Program-made: the position numbers and the translations under genes
Notes under the pieces: generated by a model
Database searches by the model: none
Seen by the model: only the letters and a program-made list of their open reading frames with translations
Told to the model about the DNA's origin: nothing
Shown: positions 11,155 through 22,114 of the stretch, piece after piece
How positions within the stretch are numbered: the first letter of the stretch is position 1
Layout: each line of letters starts with the position of its first letter
Assembly: GCA_017979445.1 (NCBI GenBank)
Contig: JADQWC010000023.1
Span: 1 to 64,000, forward strand
Source: Akebia trifoliata
Taxonomy: Eukaryota > Streptophyta > Magnoliopsida > Ranunculales > Lardizabalaceae
Direction of reading: 5' to 3'
Length of the DNA stretch: 64,000 nt

Positions 11155-11541
11155 AAAAAAATACATACCTGTATGCTCGCCGGCCAGAGAAGGAGCTCGC
11201 AACCCCGTACGGTCGAAACCCCACCCTCGTTCCATTTACTTCGACTAGCTCGTGTGGTTTAGGTTGAGAGAAGATAAAACAAATTAAGTTTTTGTTGTAA
11301 AACATGAATACACAGTATATATATACATATATAAATGTTTTATTGTAAAACATGAATACAGAATACATATATTATATCGGAGCGAATATTATCGAATCGG
11401 ATATCACAATATCCGAATTCGTATCCGAAATTCTTTCGAATTTTAAAATAACATCTGAATCTGAATCTGATATCCGAAATTTTTGGATAATATCTGATTT
11501 TTCGAATTCAGATTCAAATTTTGGCTATCCATTGACACCCC
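10509..11541. mobile_element. 1-kb fold-back element
   Basis: The ends are inverted: left 'gtcaacggatagatatccg' and right 'ggctatccattgacacccc'. Further in, long stretches of alternating 'atccgaattcgaatccgat'-like sequence at both ends (10520-10720 and 11370-11530) are complementary. The middle contains CA/GA microsatellites. There is no transposase, so it is a non-autonomous DNA element of uncertain superfamily. Confidence 0.6.
11010..11150. repeat. TG/GA microsatellites
   Basis: (TG)n followed by (AG)n at 11010-11046 and a second (GA)n run at about 11121-11150, inside the fold-back element. They account for the short Arg/Glu- and Ser/Leu-repeat ORFs in this interval. Confidence 0.9.
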
Positions 11542-11934
11542 TAATTTGCACACGACCTTTTCAACTTATTGTGCAGTTAGAATGCCCAGCATTAGTGGAG
11601 GTTAGTTTCATTTTGTGAAGGGATTTGAAAGTTGGAAGATATGTTGGTACGATAAAAGCTTAGATGTTGTTTGGATGTCGATTCCAACTAGCTGTGAAAG
11701 GCCTTTATGCGTTGAATCCTTAAAAGTAAATTGAGAGATTATATTAGGTTATAAGTATAATTTATATATTTTTATTTATTTATTTGAATATAAAGTACAA
11801 AGTAGAAAGTAAATTTTAGAAAGTAATTTCATTTTACTTTTTAAAAGTCTCTTTAAATATTAACTCAAACTTCTTTTGAGTATTCAAATGGGTTCTAAAT
11901 ATGTGAGAGATAGGATCTTGTTAAAATATTATTG
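11542..11934. other. Intergenic, no gene seen
   Basis: AT-rich sequence without recognisable coding or repeat-end signals. Confidence 0.4.
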
Positions 11935-12253
11935 TAGATGTAGGGTCAGATTTCAGTAAATGGTGATGATGGACTCTGCCTCACGGATCTGAAATCGTTC
12001 TTGCCACCTTTTTACTAATATCAGCGTAATACCTACCAAAAGCTCTCCGACGCTCAAGTTAGAGAAGCAGAGGAATAATCAAATATACTGATTAGACCTC
12101 CAATCCACCAAAAGATCATTCATTCTGTGCAAATTATGCTATTTATAGATTCTTTCTCCAAATCAAGATATCCCCTTCTCTCAGGAGGTGATTCCGGAGA
12201 ATTTCCTGATTCCTAGGATCCTAAACGGAATGGGGATCTTTTGGATTGGTTAT
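11935..12253 (-). mobile_element. 3' part of a Gypsy LTR, reverse orientation
   Basis: On the minus strand it has a TATA-like 'ctataaatag', then 'cttgagcgtcggagag', and ends 'cctacatctaca', the same layout as the end of LTR B at 20427-21000 ('cttgatcgtcggagtgg', 'aacatctaca'). The 5' portion is missing where LTR A begins at 12254, so element A probably inserted into or truncated it. Confidence 0.6.
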
Positions 12254-14237
12254 TGTAGACACCCAAATTTGAACGGGCCCCTACTCGAAAGGGCCCAAGA
12301 ATACCGATTTTTCAAATAAATGGGCCAACGGGCCTTAAGGGCCCAAGTCATTGAAAAGTGACATTTTGATCAAACCGAGGCCTCTAAGACCTTTTAATGG
12401 TTTAGGGGGCCTACCAAAAGGACTCGGCCTATCCTACGCTTTCCCAATATTAGCCGTTTCGCTTCCAAAAATCAAAAATGCCAAATTTTCGATAAAGTTC
12501 ACCAACGGACCTAAAAAGTCTGATTTGCCAACACGTGGCATTTTGATTAATCCAATAATTTCAAAACCTCAAAAAAATGGATAAAATTAAAATGAGACTT
12601 TGGACACCTATCACTTCCTCTACCCTCACCACTCCATCTCCAAATCCGAAAAAACCTAAGCCCATCTAAGGCCCATGAACCCGCAAGTCACCTAAAATGT
12701 ATTTCTCGCATTCTCCCCTAATCTAAATCCAATCTCATATCATCTAAAAACCTAAAATGTATCCACCCTCCCAAATCTAATCCAAAATGATCCCAACCAA
12801 TTCCTAAAACCCAAAACCTTACCTAAAACCCAAACCTAACTCCCCTAAGCCCAAACCCATATCCAATTCATATCTAACTCACAACCCTAACCCATAAACC
12901 ACAACCCACATCAACCAATCACTATTTTATCATCAAAAGGTGACACATGTCATCACCCCCTCTCACCTTCCTCATCAAACCACCCACCCCATCACCTTTC
13001 TTTAAAAACTTAACTACCCACATCTCCTTTTCTCTAAAAAATCACATCAACCCACACCCTCCCCTAACATATTCTCATTACTCCCTATAAACCTTCATTC
13101 TCTCAAATCAAACACCTCCAACCCATACCCCCCTAACCTACTCTCATAATTCCCTAACCCCTATTCTCTCAGATCAAACACCTCCCCCTAGCCTACCATC
13201 ATCATACCTCCCACCTTTAAAACATGTGACATTCTCTACTCTCCCACACTTTATCCTATTATATCCCCAAAGTATCATCCGAACATTTATAAATACCCCT
13301 CATCTCCTTCCAAAAATGATTAATAAGTCTTACCAATTTCACCCCTACCCAAATTCTCATCACAAAAATCCTACCAATTCTCACTACAAAAAACCTTACC
13401 AAGTCTCACACAAAAAAATACTTCACTCAATCTATTCTCTACTCATCTCTTCTCTATTTTCATACTAATCTTCTAAAAAGAAAAATATATTCTCGCATTC
13501 TACTAAGGACCTTAGAAGATATTAAAGAAGAAAAAGAAAAGAAAGAGAAGCAAGGTTGAAGCTTCAAGGTGGGTCAAAGCAAATCTCTCATCTTCCTCTT
13601 TACCCTCTACATATCCCTCTTCTATTATCCCCCTCTTCTCTTTATTTTTATTTTAGAAGGACTTAAGATACAATGATCCCTTCCTTATCTCCGGTAAATC
13701 AGACTTTGGTCCGATCGAAAGTATAAAGGTTGTAATCCATTTTAAAAACAAAATCGATTTTAATCCTTCAACTATTTTGAAGCAATTGGTGTTCGGGTTC
13801 TTCTCAACTCATGAGAATGAACCCATAACCATAGCTAATATTTTTCAAATCACACTTAGCTCCCGAAAGCAAATGATTCAAAGGATCATCTCCTTCAATG
13901 GGATGATTTTATAATCAAGCCGAAAGCAAATCCCTACTAAGGGTACAAGATATCGGCACGTGGCACTTCACTTTTGTTTTGCATTTTCAATTTAAAATGA
14001 CCGAATTGAATTGAGGTTACCAGCACATGGTGGGGAGAAAAGGGTGCCTAACACCTTCCATTTTCTCTAATCAAGCCGCTTAACCCGATCTCAAGGTTTG
14101 ATTAGTTTTTATCCATCGTAAGTCACTAAATACCAAAATGTACATCGGGTGACCATTCACACCCACTTACCCATGAATGGTGGCGACTCCAAACCTTAGT
14201 AGATGTGACCATCGTAATCGAGAACCATGTATCTACA
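12254..14237 (+). mobile_element. Element A, 5' LTR (Tat/Ogre type)
   Basis: A 1984-bp LTR beginning TGTAGACACCC and ending TATCTACA. The copies at 43772 (interrupted) and 48942 (5'-truncated) share its opening, its C/A-rich middle and the 'gtgcctaacaccttccat' block. A TATA-type 'tttataaatacc' lies near 13287. It is followed directly by a primer binding site, so it is a 5' LTR. Confidence 0.85.
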
Positions 14238-14239
14238 GT

Positions 14240-14258
14240 TAGCGACTCCACTGGGGAG
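14240..14258 (+). other. Element A primer binding site (tRNA-Arg type)
   Basis: Reads 'tagcgactccactggggag'. This is a slightly mutated version of the complement of the 3' end of plant tRNA-Arg (ACG), which element D keeps as TGGCGACTCCGCTGGGGA. Use of tRNA-Arg is known for Ogre-type elements. Confidence 0.7.
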
Positions 14259-15049
14259 TAAGGTTCATCCCTCGTATCAACTCGTCCATTTTATAAAAAA
14301 AATAAAAATAAATAAAAAATAGATTTTTTTATATTTTATTTACTAACATTGTTTGTTGATTGTTGCTTGTGCTTCTTGTTTTTCTTATTTTTAATATCAT
14401 GTATATATCCATGTTGTAATATTTATTTACATTATTGCTTTATTTCAAGGTACTTGTAAGGGGGTCGATGAAAAAAAAATGAAAAGAAATGAAAAATTGC
14501 ACGTACACTTGCAAGCATAGCCCCATTACACGACCACCCCACCCTCAATAAATTTAGCCCCGATGCCTAGTAGTTCTACGGCTTGAGATCATTATTTCAA
14601 GTGTCGGGGATGAACACATCAAATTCGATCACCAACCAACGACATATGTACTCTGGTATGCATAGAGGTTTGAAGATCGGGTAGCCGTGAAACCACCTAT
14701 TAGACTCATGCATGTGCCCGATTAGATGAGCTAGGACACGTGTTCTCAAATTCGTATCGACCCCCGAACAAAGTTGTATTTGCTTAAAGTTTTTGTCGGG
14801 CCTTGAAGCCCAAGTTGTAAGCTCATGAAGGCAAGTTGTATAGGCTTAGGTATATTTCTCTTTCTTTACTTTTTTCCTTTGGTAAGAGAGGAAAATTCAA
14901 TTTTTTTTTTAGTCATGCATATCATCAAAAAGTTAAAAAACAAAAAAATGAAAAAATGTATTTTTTTTTCCCAAGCCAAAAATCAGAGGCAATGTGCCCC
15001 AAATTTGGATTAACAAAACTTATATACATATATATATATATATAATATA

Positions 15050-15107
<58 letters not shown>

Positions 15108-15449
15108 CCAAAAATTCGTTATGGTCCGTATTTCAAGCACGGATAGGTATAAAATACCTGTATCCGTATATGAAATACAGATGTAAAAAAAAAAAAAATT
15201 TCTCATTTTGTTCTCGACATTAGTCTTGACAACTTTTGCTCTCAGGTTTATTTTTCTTTTGACGTTTAAGGCTTAAAAATGCTTAAATGGATCATTTTTA
15301 ATTAAGCTGAGGGCCTATTCCTCATCGCCTTTCTTTGTTTGATCAAAATAGAACTCGCATGCATTATATCGATCAAAGTTGACCCCACCTAATGTGGTAC
15401 ACTATCAACCTCGCCTACAATCAAATTCGTTACCGTCCATCACCAACAT
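14259..15449 (+). other. Element A leader, non-coding
   Basis: Untranslated leader of element A with an (AT)n run at about 15021-15105. Short ORFs here are not gene-like. Confidence 0.55.
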
Positions 15450-16075
15450 AAAAAATGGGTCTACGACCCATATCCATTTAAATGGGTTCACGACCCATAT
15501 CCACTTTCAAAATGGGTCCACGACCCATACCCACTTTCAAATGGGTCCACAACCCAAATCCACTACAATTGGATCCACAGCCCAGATTCATTTCAACTAG
15601 GTCCACAACCTATATCTATTTCAACTGGGTCCACAACCTAGATCCACTACAATTGGGTCCACGGTCCAGATCCATTTCAACTGGGTTCACGACCCAAATC
15701 CATTTCAACTAGGTCCACAACCCAGATCCACTACAACTGGTTCCACGACCAGATCCATTTCAACTGGTTCCACAACCCAGATCCACTACAACTAGGTCCA
15801 CGACCCAGATCCATTTCAACTAGGTCCACAATCCAGACCGAAATCCATTTCAACTAAGTCCACAACCTAGATCCACTACAAGTGGGTCCACGACCCAAAT
15901 CTATTTCAACTGGGTTCACGACCCATATCCATTTCAAATGGGTCCACAACCCAGATCTACTACAATTGGGTCCACGACCCAGATCCATTTCAACTAGGTC
16001 CACAATCCATACTGAGATCCATTTCACCTGGGGCCACAACCCAGATCCATTTCAACCGGGTCCACGACCCATATT
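15450..16075 (+). repeat. 28-bp minisatellite in element A leader
   Basis: About 22 imperfect tandem copies of a 28-bp unit built on 'gggtccacaacccagatcca' followed by either 'tttcaact' or 'ctacaact'. The two tail versions alternate irregularly, giving a partial 56-bp higher-order pattern. The Thr/His- and Pro/Arg-rich ORFs here are by-products of the repeat. Confidence 0.9.
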
Positions 16076-16177
16076 GAATCATGTCAATGATCCATTATGA
16101 TTTAACGAGGCTAACAACCGATCAATCAACTCAAATGAATTTAATCTTTTTCAAAGAAAAAAAAATTAAAAGCGTCA

Positions 16178-16325
16178 ATTGCAGTCCTTGATCAAAATCG
16201 GTGTCTAGAAAGATCTTGTCCTATTGATACGAAGGGGATAGACTACGTCTATTCAAGAAAATGAGGTGATTTAAGAGTGCCATTGTGCGTCGCCTTTTCC
16301 CTAGAGATCTGATTGGCCGGCATTG
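16178..16325 (+). other. Conserved leader block shared by elements A and D
   Basis: Contains 'ggatagactacgtctattc' and, further on, 'cattgtgcg' and 'gagatct'. The same ordered set of short blocks occurs in element D at about 32716-32885, although the surrounding leaders are otherwise unalike. No ORF explains the conservation. Confidence 0.65.
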
Positions 16326-16377
16326 ATTTCATAGAATTGGACTGAGGACTAACAAAAAAAATGTCTTTTTAACTCGA

Positions 16378-17555
16378 CTTGTTTGCAGCAATCCACTTTT
16401 TCAAAATGTTATACCGACTCCGTGTCGATGCCAGCCCCGTGCTGATGTAATTTTTTTTCTCAAGGTTTTATCGACTCTGTGCCGATGCCAGCTCCGTACG
16501 GATGCCAACTTCATGTTGATACCAACTCTGTGTTGATGCCGACTCCGTATCGATGCCAGCTCCGTGCTGATGCCAACTCTATGTCGATGCTAGCTCCATG
16601 CTGAGATAATTCTTTTTTTCAAAAAAATATTTTACCGACTCCGTGTTGATGTCAGTTCCGTACTGATGACAACTCCATGTTGATGCTAACTCCGTGTTGA
16701 TGCCGACTCCGCGTCGATGCCAACTCCATGCTGATGTCGACTCCGTGTCGATGCCAGCTTCACGCTGATGTAATTCTTTTTTCAAAAGGTTTTACCGACT
16801 TCGTGTCGATGCCAGCTCTGTGCTGGTGTAATTCATTTTTCAAAATATTTTATCGACTCCGTGTCGATGCCAGCTTCATGCTGATGCCAACTCTGTGTTG
16901 ATGCCAACTCCATGCTGATGTCAACTCCATGTTGATGCCAGCTCCGTACTGATGCCAACTCCGTGTTGATGCCGACTCCGTTCGATGCCAGCTCTGTGCT
17001 GATACCGACTCCGTGTAGATGCCGACTCCGTGTCGATGTTAACTCCGTGCTGAGATAATTCTTTTTTCAAAAAAATATTTTATCGACTCCGTGTCGATGC
17101 CAGCCCTGTGCTGACATAATTCTTTTTTCAAAAAAATATTTTACCGACTCCATGTCGATGCCAGTCCCGCGTTGATGTAATTTTTTTTTCAAAAGATTTT
17201 ACCGACTCCGTGTCGATGCCAGCTCCATGTTAATAAAATTCCCTTTTCCAAAATATTTTATCGACTCCATGTCGATGCCAGCTCCACACTGATATAATTC
17301 TTTTTTCAAAAGATTTTACCGACTCCGTGTCGATGCCAGTCCCATGTTGAGATAATTCTTTTTTTTTCAAAAAAATATTTTACTGACTCTGTGTCGATGC
17401 CAGCTCTGTGCTGATGAAATTCCCTTTTCCAAAATGTCTCCGACACCGAGTCGATGCCAGCTCTGTGCTAATGTAATTATTTTCAAAAATACACAATCCA
17501 TTTCTACGTTGATGCCAACTCCGTATTAATGTCGGCTCCGCGCCGAGAAACCTTT
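16378..17555 (+). repeat. 17-bp minisatellite with T-rich spacers in element A leader
   Basis: A long array of a 17-bp unit, ccgactccgtgtcgatg, alternating with variants (ccagctccgtgctgatg, ccaactccgtgttgatg). Every few units it is broken by a spacer of about 25 bp of the form 'taattcttttttcaaaa' plus 'ttta'. The spacers make a higher-order repeat. It is separate from the 28-bp array and unrelated to it in sequence. Confidence 0.9.
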
Positions 17556-17736
17556 GTTTTAAAACTTGTTTACCTTATAATAAATTACTTGACTTAACCT
17601 AATAAAAACATCATGCATCTTTATTCTTGTAAACAAAATAATAACGTTTGGTCTTCTATACCCACAAGTGGCCAAACAAAAGAAATATAAGCAGCCAGAG
17701 GTACATCCATATTTTCTCAGATCTTCCACCATCACC

Positions 17737-18236
17737 ATGAGTTCTTTCGAACCAGCACAGCCCACAGCGACCGAGACGTCAGATGTTGATCCCAGAATAG
17801 CAGCATTATTAAAAATGATTGAGAGGTAAGAAAAGATGCTAAGTGTTGTTAGCCAATGCCAGCATCATACAAGCCCAAACAATACAACATCTTGCATCAG
17901 GATCAAATCAGGATTTATCCGAACAACCTCCACAAAGACCACAGACCACTATGCCTCCCACAGTGCCGAAATACTAAGGGCCCCCACTCTATATCCCACA
18001 TAATCGACTACCCCCTGTGGTCATTCCTGATGACGAATGCAAATACAGGGCCACAGAGGCCAAAAGTGTAATAGATGAAAAATTAGCTCAACAAATCGAG
18101 TCTCTACATGAAGAAATGAGGATGATGAAAGGCCTCAACACTATGAGCGGGACCCAATTTAAGGACCTCTGCTTTTACCCAAATGCACAGTTGCCGACCA
18201 AGTTCAAATGTCTGGAGTTCAAAACATATAATTGAG
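17737..18236 (+). pseudogene. Element A gag N-terminal remnant
   Basis: Begins with an ATG (MSSFEPAQPTATETSDVDPR) and is soon broken by stops. A second frame from 18017 gives EKLAQQIESLHEEMRMMKGL and then LPTKFKCLEFKTYN, which fits the coiled-coil and 'PPKFKVPEFEKY' entry to the capsid region of Tat/Ogre gag. The capsid itself is missing: sequence of element B begins at about 18240. Confidence 0.7.
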
Positions 18237-18241
18237 TGGGG

Positions 18242-19798
18242 TGCCCACTGTCACACTTGAAATTATATTCACCAGCTCTTCCAGTGAAGAGATCTTCCCC
18301 TCCGCCAAGGCCAAGCAGTCTTTATTTTGCTCCAGCTCGGATAGTGCGCTATCCAAGCTTGATTGGAGCTTTAAGGAATTGGTCGTAGCCTCATCCCTTT
18401 TAGCCTGAAGCTAAAGAATGCGAACTTCCGCGGCATAAAGGTTATACGAGGAAGTATCGCAAGCTTCAAAGAGCTTGGCCACGGCATGTTGAGCCTGGTA
18501 AGAAAAGAAAAAAGGTATTAGAGAATTGCAAGTGTAGAAAAGAAATGACAAAGGAGAGAAAAAGGAAAAGGCTTATCGCGACCAGAGCTCGGAATGCGTA
18601 GTTAGAAAATTTTGCCGAGTTGCCGGCAAAACTTCGACGGGTTTTCTCCACGTCCCGCGGTAGCGTAAACGCTTCGAAAACTGCCCTAGCTACCACCAGA
18701 TTGGACAAGCCGAATCCCTGTTCGATACCGGTCTTCCCCCAACCATGGGTTGTACCACCCAGGGGAAAGGAGGGGGTAGATTTCCCCTCTGCACTGAACC
18801 AGCCGAGGATACCTGAGATAGCTCAGCTGGTTGGCTTTTCCCCTCGACAACAGGAGGGGGAGGCAGTTGGAGCATCGAGGCTGGGGAGCGGGACCCCTTC
18901 CTCAACCTCTTAAGGAGAGGTTGGTGGTCTTCCTCTTCCTCTTCTTCTTCTTCGATGGTTGCACGCCCCACCCCGGGAGTCCCAGCAGGCAGGGTGGGGG
19001 GGACTTCCAAAGGTCCTCCTCAGAGTTCGAGTCTAGGATCGGAGGGGGGGCGCTTGGATTGGAGCTCCATGTCGGAGGGGGCGGATGGTTAGAGGTAGAA
19101 GGGCAGTGACCTGGTCGTGGAGGTCGGGGTTCTCGAGAAGATGGGTGATTACCACCGATTCTCCCGGGAACTTATCCTTGCTCGGACTTGCAAGAATGGG
19201 ATAGAATGGGTTCATTCTTTAGGGAAGGAAACTAAGAGAGCAAAACAGAAGAAAGCATAAATGAAGGCTTACCTTGGGGGTTGAAGGAAGAGAAGGCCAG
19301 AGGGGGAAGCTCGTCCCCTAAAGCATTTTCCCATTACCCAGACAGCTGAATCGAGAACAAGAACCATTCCTTGTCCCAGTCAGGTAGCTCGAGCAAGGAC
19401 GGCTTCCCTCTCCTCTTTGACAAATAAAAGAAGTCCAGCCTGTTTGGGCACTTCTTCAAGGCAAATTGGGCCCTGATGTCCCAGAGCCCAAGTTGGAGGC
19501 CATCCTCCAGCTTGTTGTTCATGTGCTAGAAAGCATCTATGAGTCGGAAGAAATTCTCGCTCATTTGGCCAGGAGCCCTCCTATAAAAGTTCAGTACCTC
19601 CCGAGTCAACCTACTTAGAGGGACTCTGAGGCCTGCTCTGAATTGCCCCCAATGTACCACTGTGGTACATGGGGGACTTCCCCTGAACAACGTGGCTTCA
19701 TTCACATAGGACATGCTCACACTGTTAGGGACACCGAATGTGTCCCTAACCACCTCTAGTGGAGGGCAGGCGGGGGAATAAGACTTCTCCCTGGCCAT
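18242..19798 (-). pseudogene. Element B antisense ORF, decayed ('putative gypsy type transposon' domain)
   Basis: The reading starts at ATG 19798 (MAREKSYSPACPPLEVV) and runs through SYVNEATLFRGSPPCTTVV, WGQFRAGLRVPLSRLTREVL, then LEDGLQLGLWDIRAQFALKK and LELPDWDKEWFLF. After a Pro/Ser-rich linker comes a coiled-coil-like C-terminal part (ARAVFEAFTLPRDVEKTRR; LQLQAKRDEATTNSLKLQSS). The first part resembles the domain called 'putative gypsy type transposon', which in Tat-lineage elements is encoded in antisense downstream of pol. The orientation, opposite to the 3' LTR at 20427, fits. It is broken by several stops and frameshifts. Function of the family is unknown. Confidence 0.7.
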
Positions 19799-20041
19799 TT
19801 GAAGAAAAAGAAGGTAAAGGGGATGTGAAAGAGTTAGAGGAGAGGGGAGGAGGCCTTGGCTTTGTTACCTTTTTCCTCTGTCCTTTTCTTTTTGAAAAAC
19901 TGGGGGCTTCAGATCGTTGAAACACTAGCAGCGCAATGGCACGACGGAGGCACCAACGGAAGCAGAGAAGACGCGCGAGGGCAAAGGGGCAGAATAACGG
20001 CAAGGAGAATGAAGGTAAAAGAAAAATGAGAAATGGGTAGG

Positions 20042-20052
20042 GTATATATAGA
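20042..20052 (-). promoter_or_regulatory. Candidate TATA box for the element B antisense ORF
   Basis: On the minus strand, CTATATATACC sits about 245 bp upstream of ATG 19798 and is followed by a T/C-rich leader. This suggests that the antisense ORF has its own promoter separate from the LTR. Confidence 0.45.
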
Positions 20053-20410
20053 CCAGAGGGGCCTCGAGGTGCGCAATTGAAATCAATGGTTGGGATCTCA
20101 TAAGTAAATAATGATGAGGCATTAAATGCTGGAAGATCCGATATGACCGTCCGCCCCTTACACGTGAATCAAGCTATTCGCAGAGCGCTACGTGTACTCT
20201 GTATATAATTGTGCCGTATAAACCAACAGACATGACACGCCTTACGAGAATAGTCCCACTGACCGTCGCCCTCGAAAAACCAACGGGCTAAGTAACGATT
20301 CGTCGCAGTAAAATCATTAATCCAAGCTAAATCCCGCTGAGAGCTTGTCACGTGTCAACTTTCCACGTTTTAAGAGTAATTTCTCGAGCACCCGAGCAAT
20401 TCGTCCTAGC

Positions 20411-20426
20411 CCTCGAGAGGGGGTAT
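20411..20426 (+). other. Element B polypurine tract
   Basis: 'cctcgagagggggtat' immediately precedes the TG of the LTR at 20427, as expected for the plus-strand primer of a retroelement. Confidence 0.65.
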
Positions 20427-21000
20427 TGTGGGGGGAAATTCTCAAGTATGGACACGTGGCTCCAATGATGCTTGGAAGTATAGACCTGAAGCTCCGATGG
20501 ACTGCTATATGTGCCCAGTTGATTCAATTCCTCAAACGCACGGATGCCCAGCTCGAACCTGCACCACCAATCCGTCAAGTGGCACGGATGGCGTGCTCCG
20601 TGGACATCAAATGTCAAGGTAGGTCGATAAGACGAGTCTGACAGATGTGCCATTGATTGACAGCTCTTACAACCCATACCATGTCAGATCAACTCTGATT
20701 ATCCAAGGATTGGCAGAGCAGTTGCAACTACTCCTACAGCTGACATGCCAGAGAGTAAGTTAACTGCCCTAAGTCACCTTAGAGAATGGCACAGAAAACG
20801 ATCAAATTGGATGCTTATTAAAGGAAGAGGACCATGGGTAAGGGGTGATCTTCCTTTTTTCTTCTTTTCTCTGAAACTAGATTAAGTTCTACAAATTTGA
20901 TTATCATAGTGTCTAACTTGATCGTCGGAGTGGCCTAATTCGCAAGTCCGCCCGAACAGAGAGATGAAGGAATATTGTAGAGCAAGAATCAACATCTACA
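20427..21000 (+). mobile_element. Element B 3' LTR
   Basis: Begins TGTGGGGGGAAATT after a polypurine tract and ends 'aacatctaca', giving 574 bp with TG...CA ends. The end region 'cttgatcgtcggagtgg' is shared with the reverse LTR piece at 11935-12253. No 5' partner is in the window, so element B is 5'-truncated. Confidence 0.7.
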
Positions 21001-21289
21001 GTAGTTTTGAAAATAAGGTAGGCTAATGTAAAATGCGAGAATGAATGATTTTGTGACAAGGTTGCATGAATGGTGACTTAATAGAATTGTGAGAAATAGA
21101 TGAAGAAGGTAAGATAGCAATATTGCTTATGAATTGAAAGTCATGAGAGATAGTTGTGAGATTTGTAAAGGTTAATTATACTACTATCAATATGGGATGA
21201 TAAGTTGAATATGTATGATTTAGGCAAAATATAAAGTTACATGAATAAGGATTAATTGATATTACAATGATATTTAAACAGTAACTGGT

Positions 21290-22114
21290 CAATACTGTAA
21301 TTTTGGGAGTAGAAAAAGAAAGCGCGTGACTTGCAGCTTATGGGACCGTTTGAAGTAGTTGAACAAATTTTGAGCAAGTTCACTGGATGTTCCACGTGTC
21401 CATGTTGAAGAAGTATTTGCCATGCCCTTCACACGTGGTTAATTGCGAAATAATTTATTTGATGTAAGATTTACCCTCTTGATTAAGGTTTTAAATCATG
21501 AAAATTATGACAAAGGCCTTGAGGAGATGTCACGATAAGCAGAAATGGAATACTGCATTGAATATAAAGATATTGGTATATTGGGAATAGAGATTTTAAT
21601 GCAGTTTGCGAATTTAGTGTTAGTAGATATTTGTATTATAATAGGGATATAATAAGTGTGGAGGTTGTGTATTATTTTATTAAGAAGTATTAAATGGTGT
21701 GCAAATAGTAGTGCGGTAAGTCTGTGCAATGAAGAGTAATAACCAGGATAAGTATGAGTAAAACATAATAGACGGTGTAATTGGTGAGAGAAGTAAAGAT
21801 AAAAAATAGAGAAGATTTGAAAGAGTTGTTGTTGATAGATATTAGCAAGGAAGTGATATAAGGTAAATTGATTGTTATCTTAGGGTTATACAAATAATGG
21901 ATCAGTTGGAATATGAGAATGATTTGGAGTGATTAATTGATGGACGTATTGAATTGATGAAAAATAGGTGACATAAGATTATGAGTTATAAATGAGATTA
22001 GCTTAGAATTAAGAATATAAGATAATTATACATGTCATGTTAGTAGAATGGCAACAAAGTTGATAAGGTATGATTTCAATTTCAAGGATAAAATTTTTAT
22101 TAAGGGGGGGAGAA
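21290..22114 (+). pseudogene. Chromovirus (Tekay/Del type) 3' end of pol, decayed
   Basis: A frame near 21380-21480 reads MFHVSMLKKYLPCPSHVVN, the conserved segment after integrase of plant chromoviruses, preceded by GPFEVVEQ in another frame. Stops and frameshifts are frequent. The stretch ends 'ttaaggggggg' plus 'agaa', the polypurine tract, directly before the LTR at 22115. From 21001 to 21290 nothing is recognisable. Confidence 0.7.

Noticed and set aside
15450..17555. CRISPR-like array
   Set aside because: Repeats are contiguous or separated by near-identical spacers, not by unique spacers, and the context is a plant retroelement.
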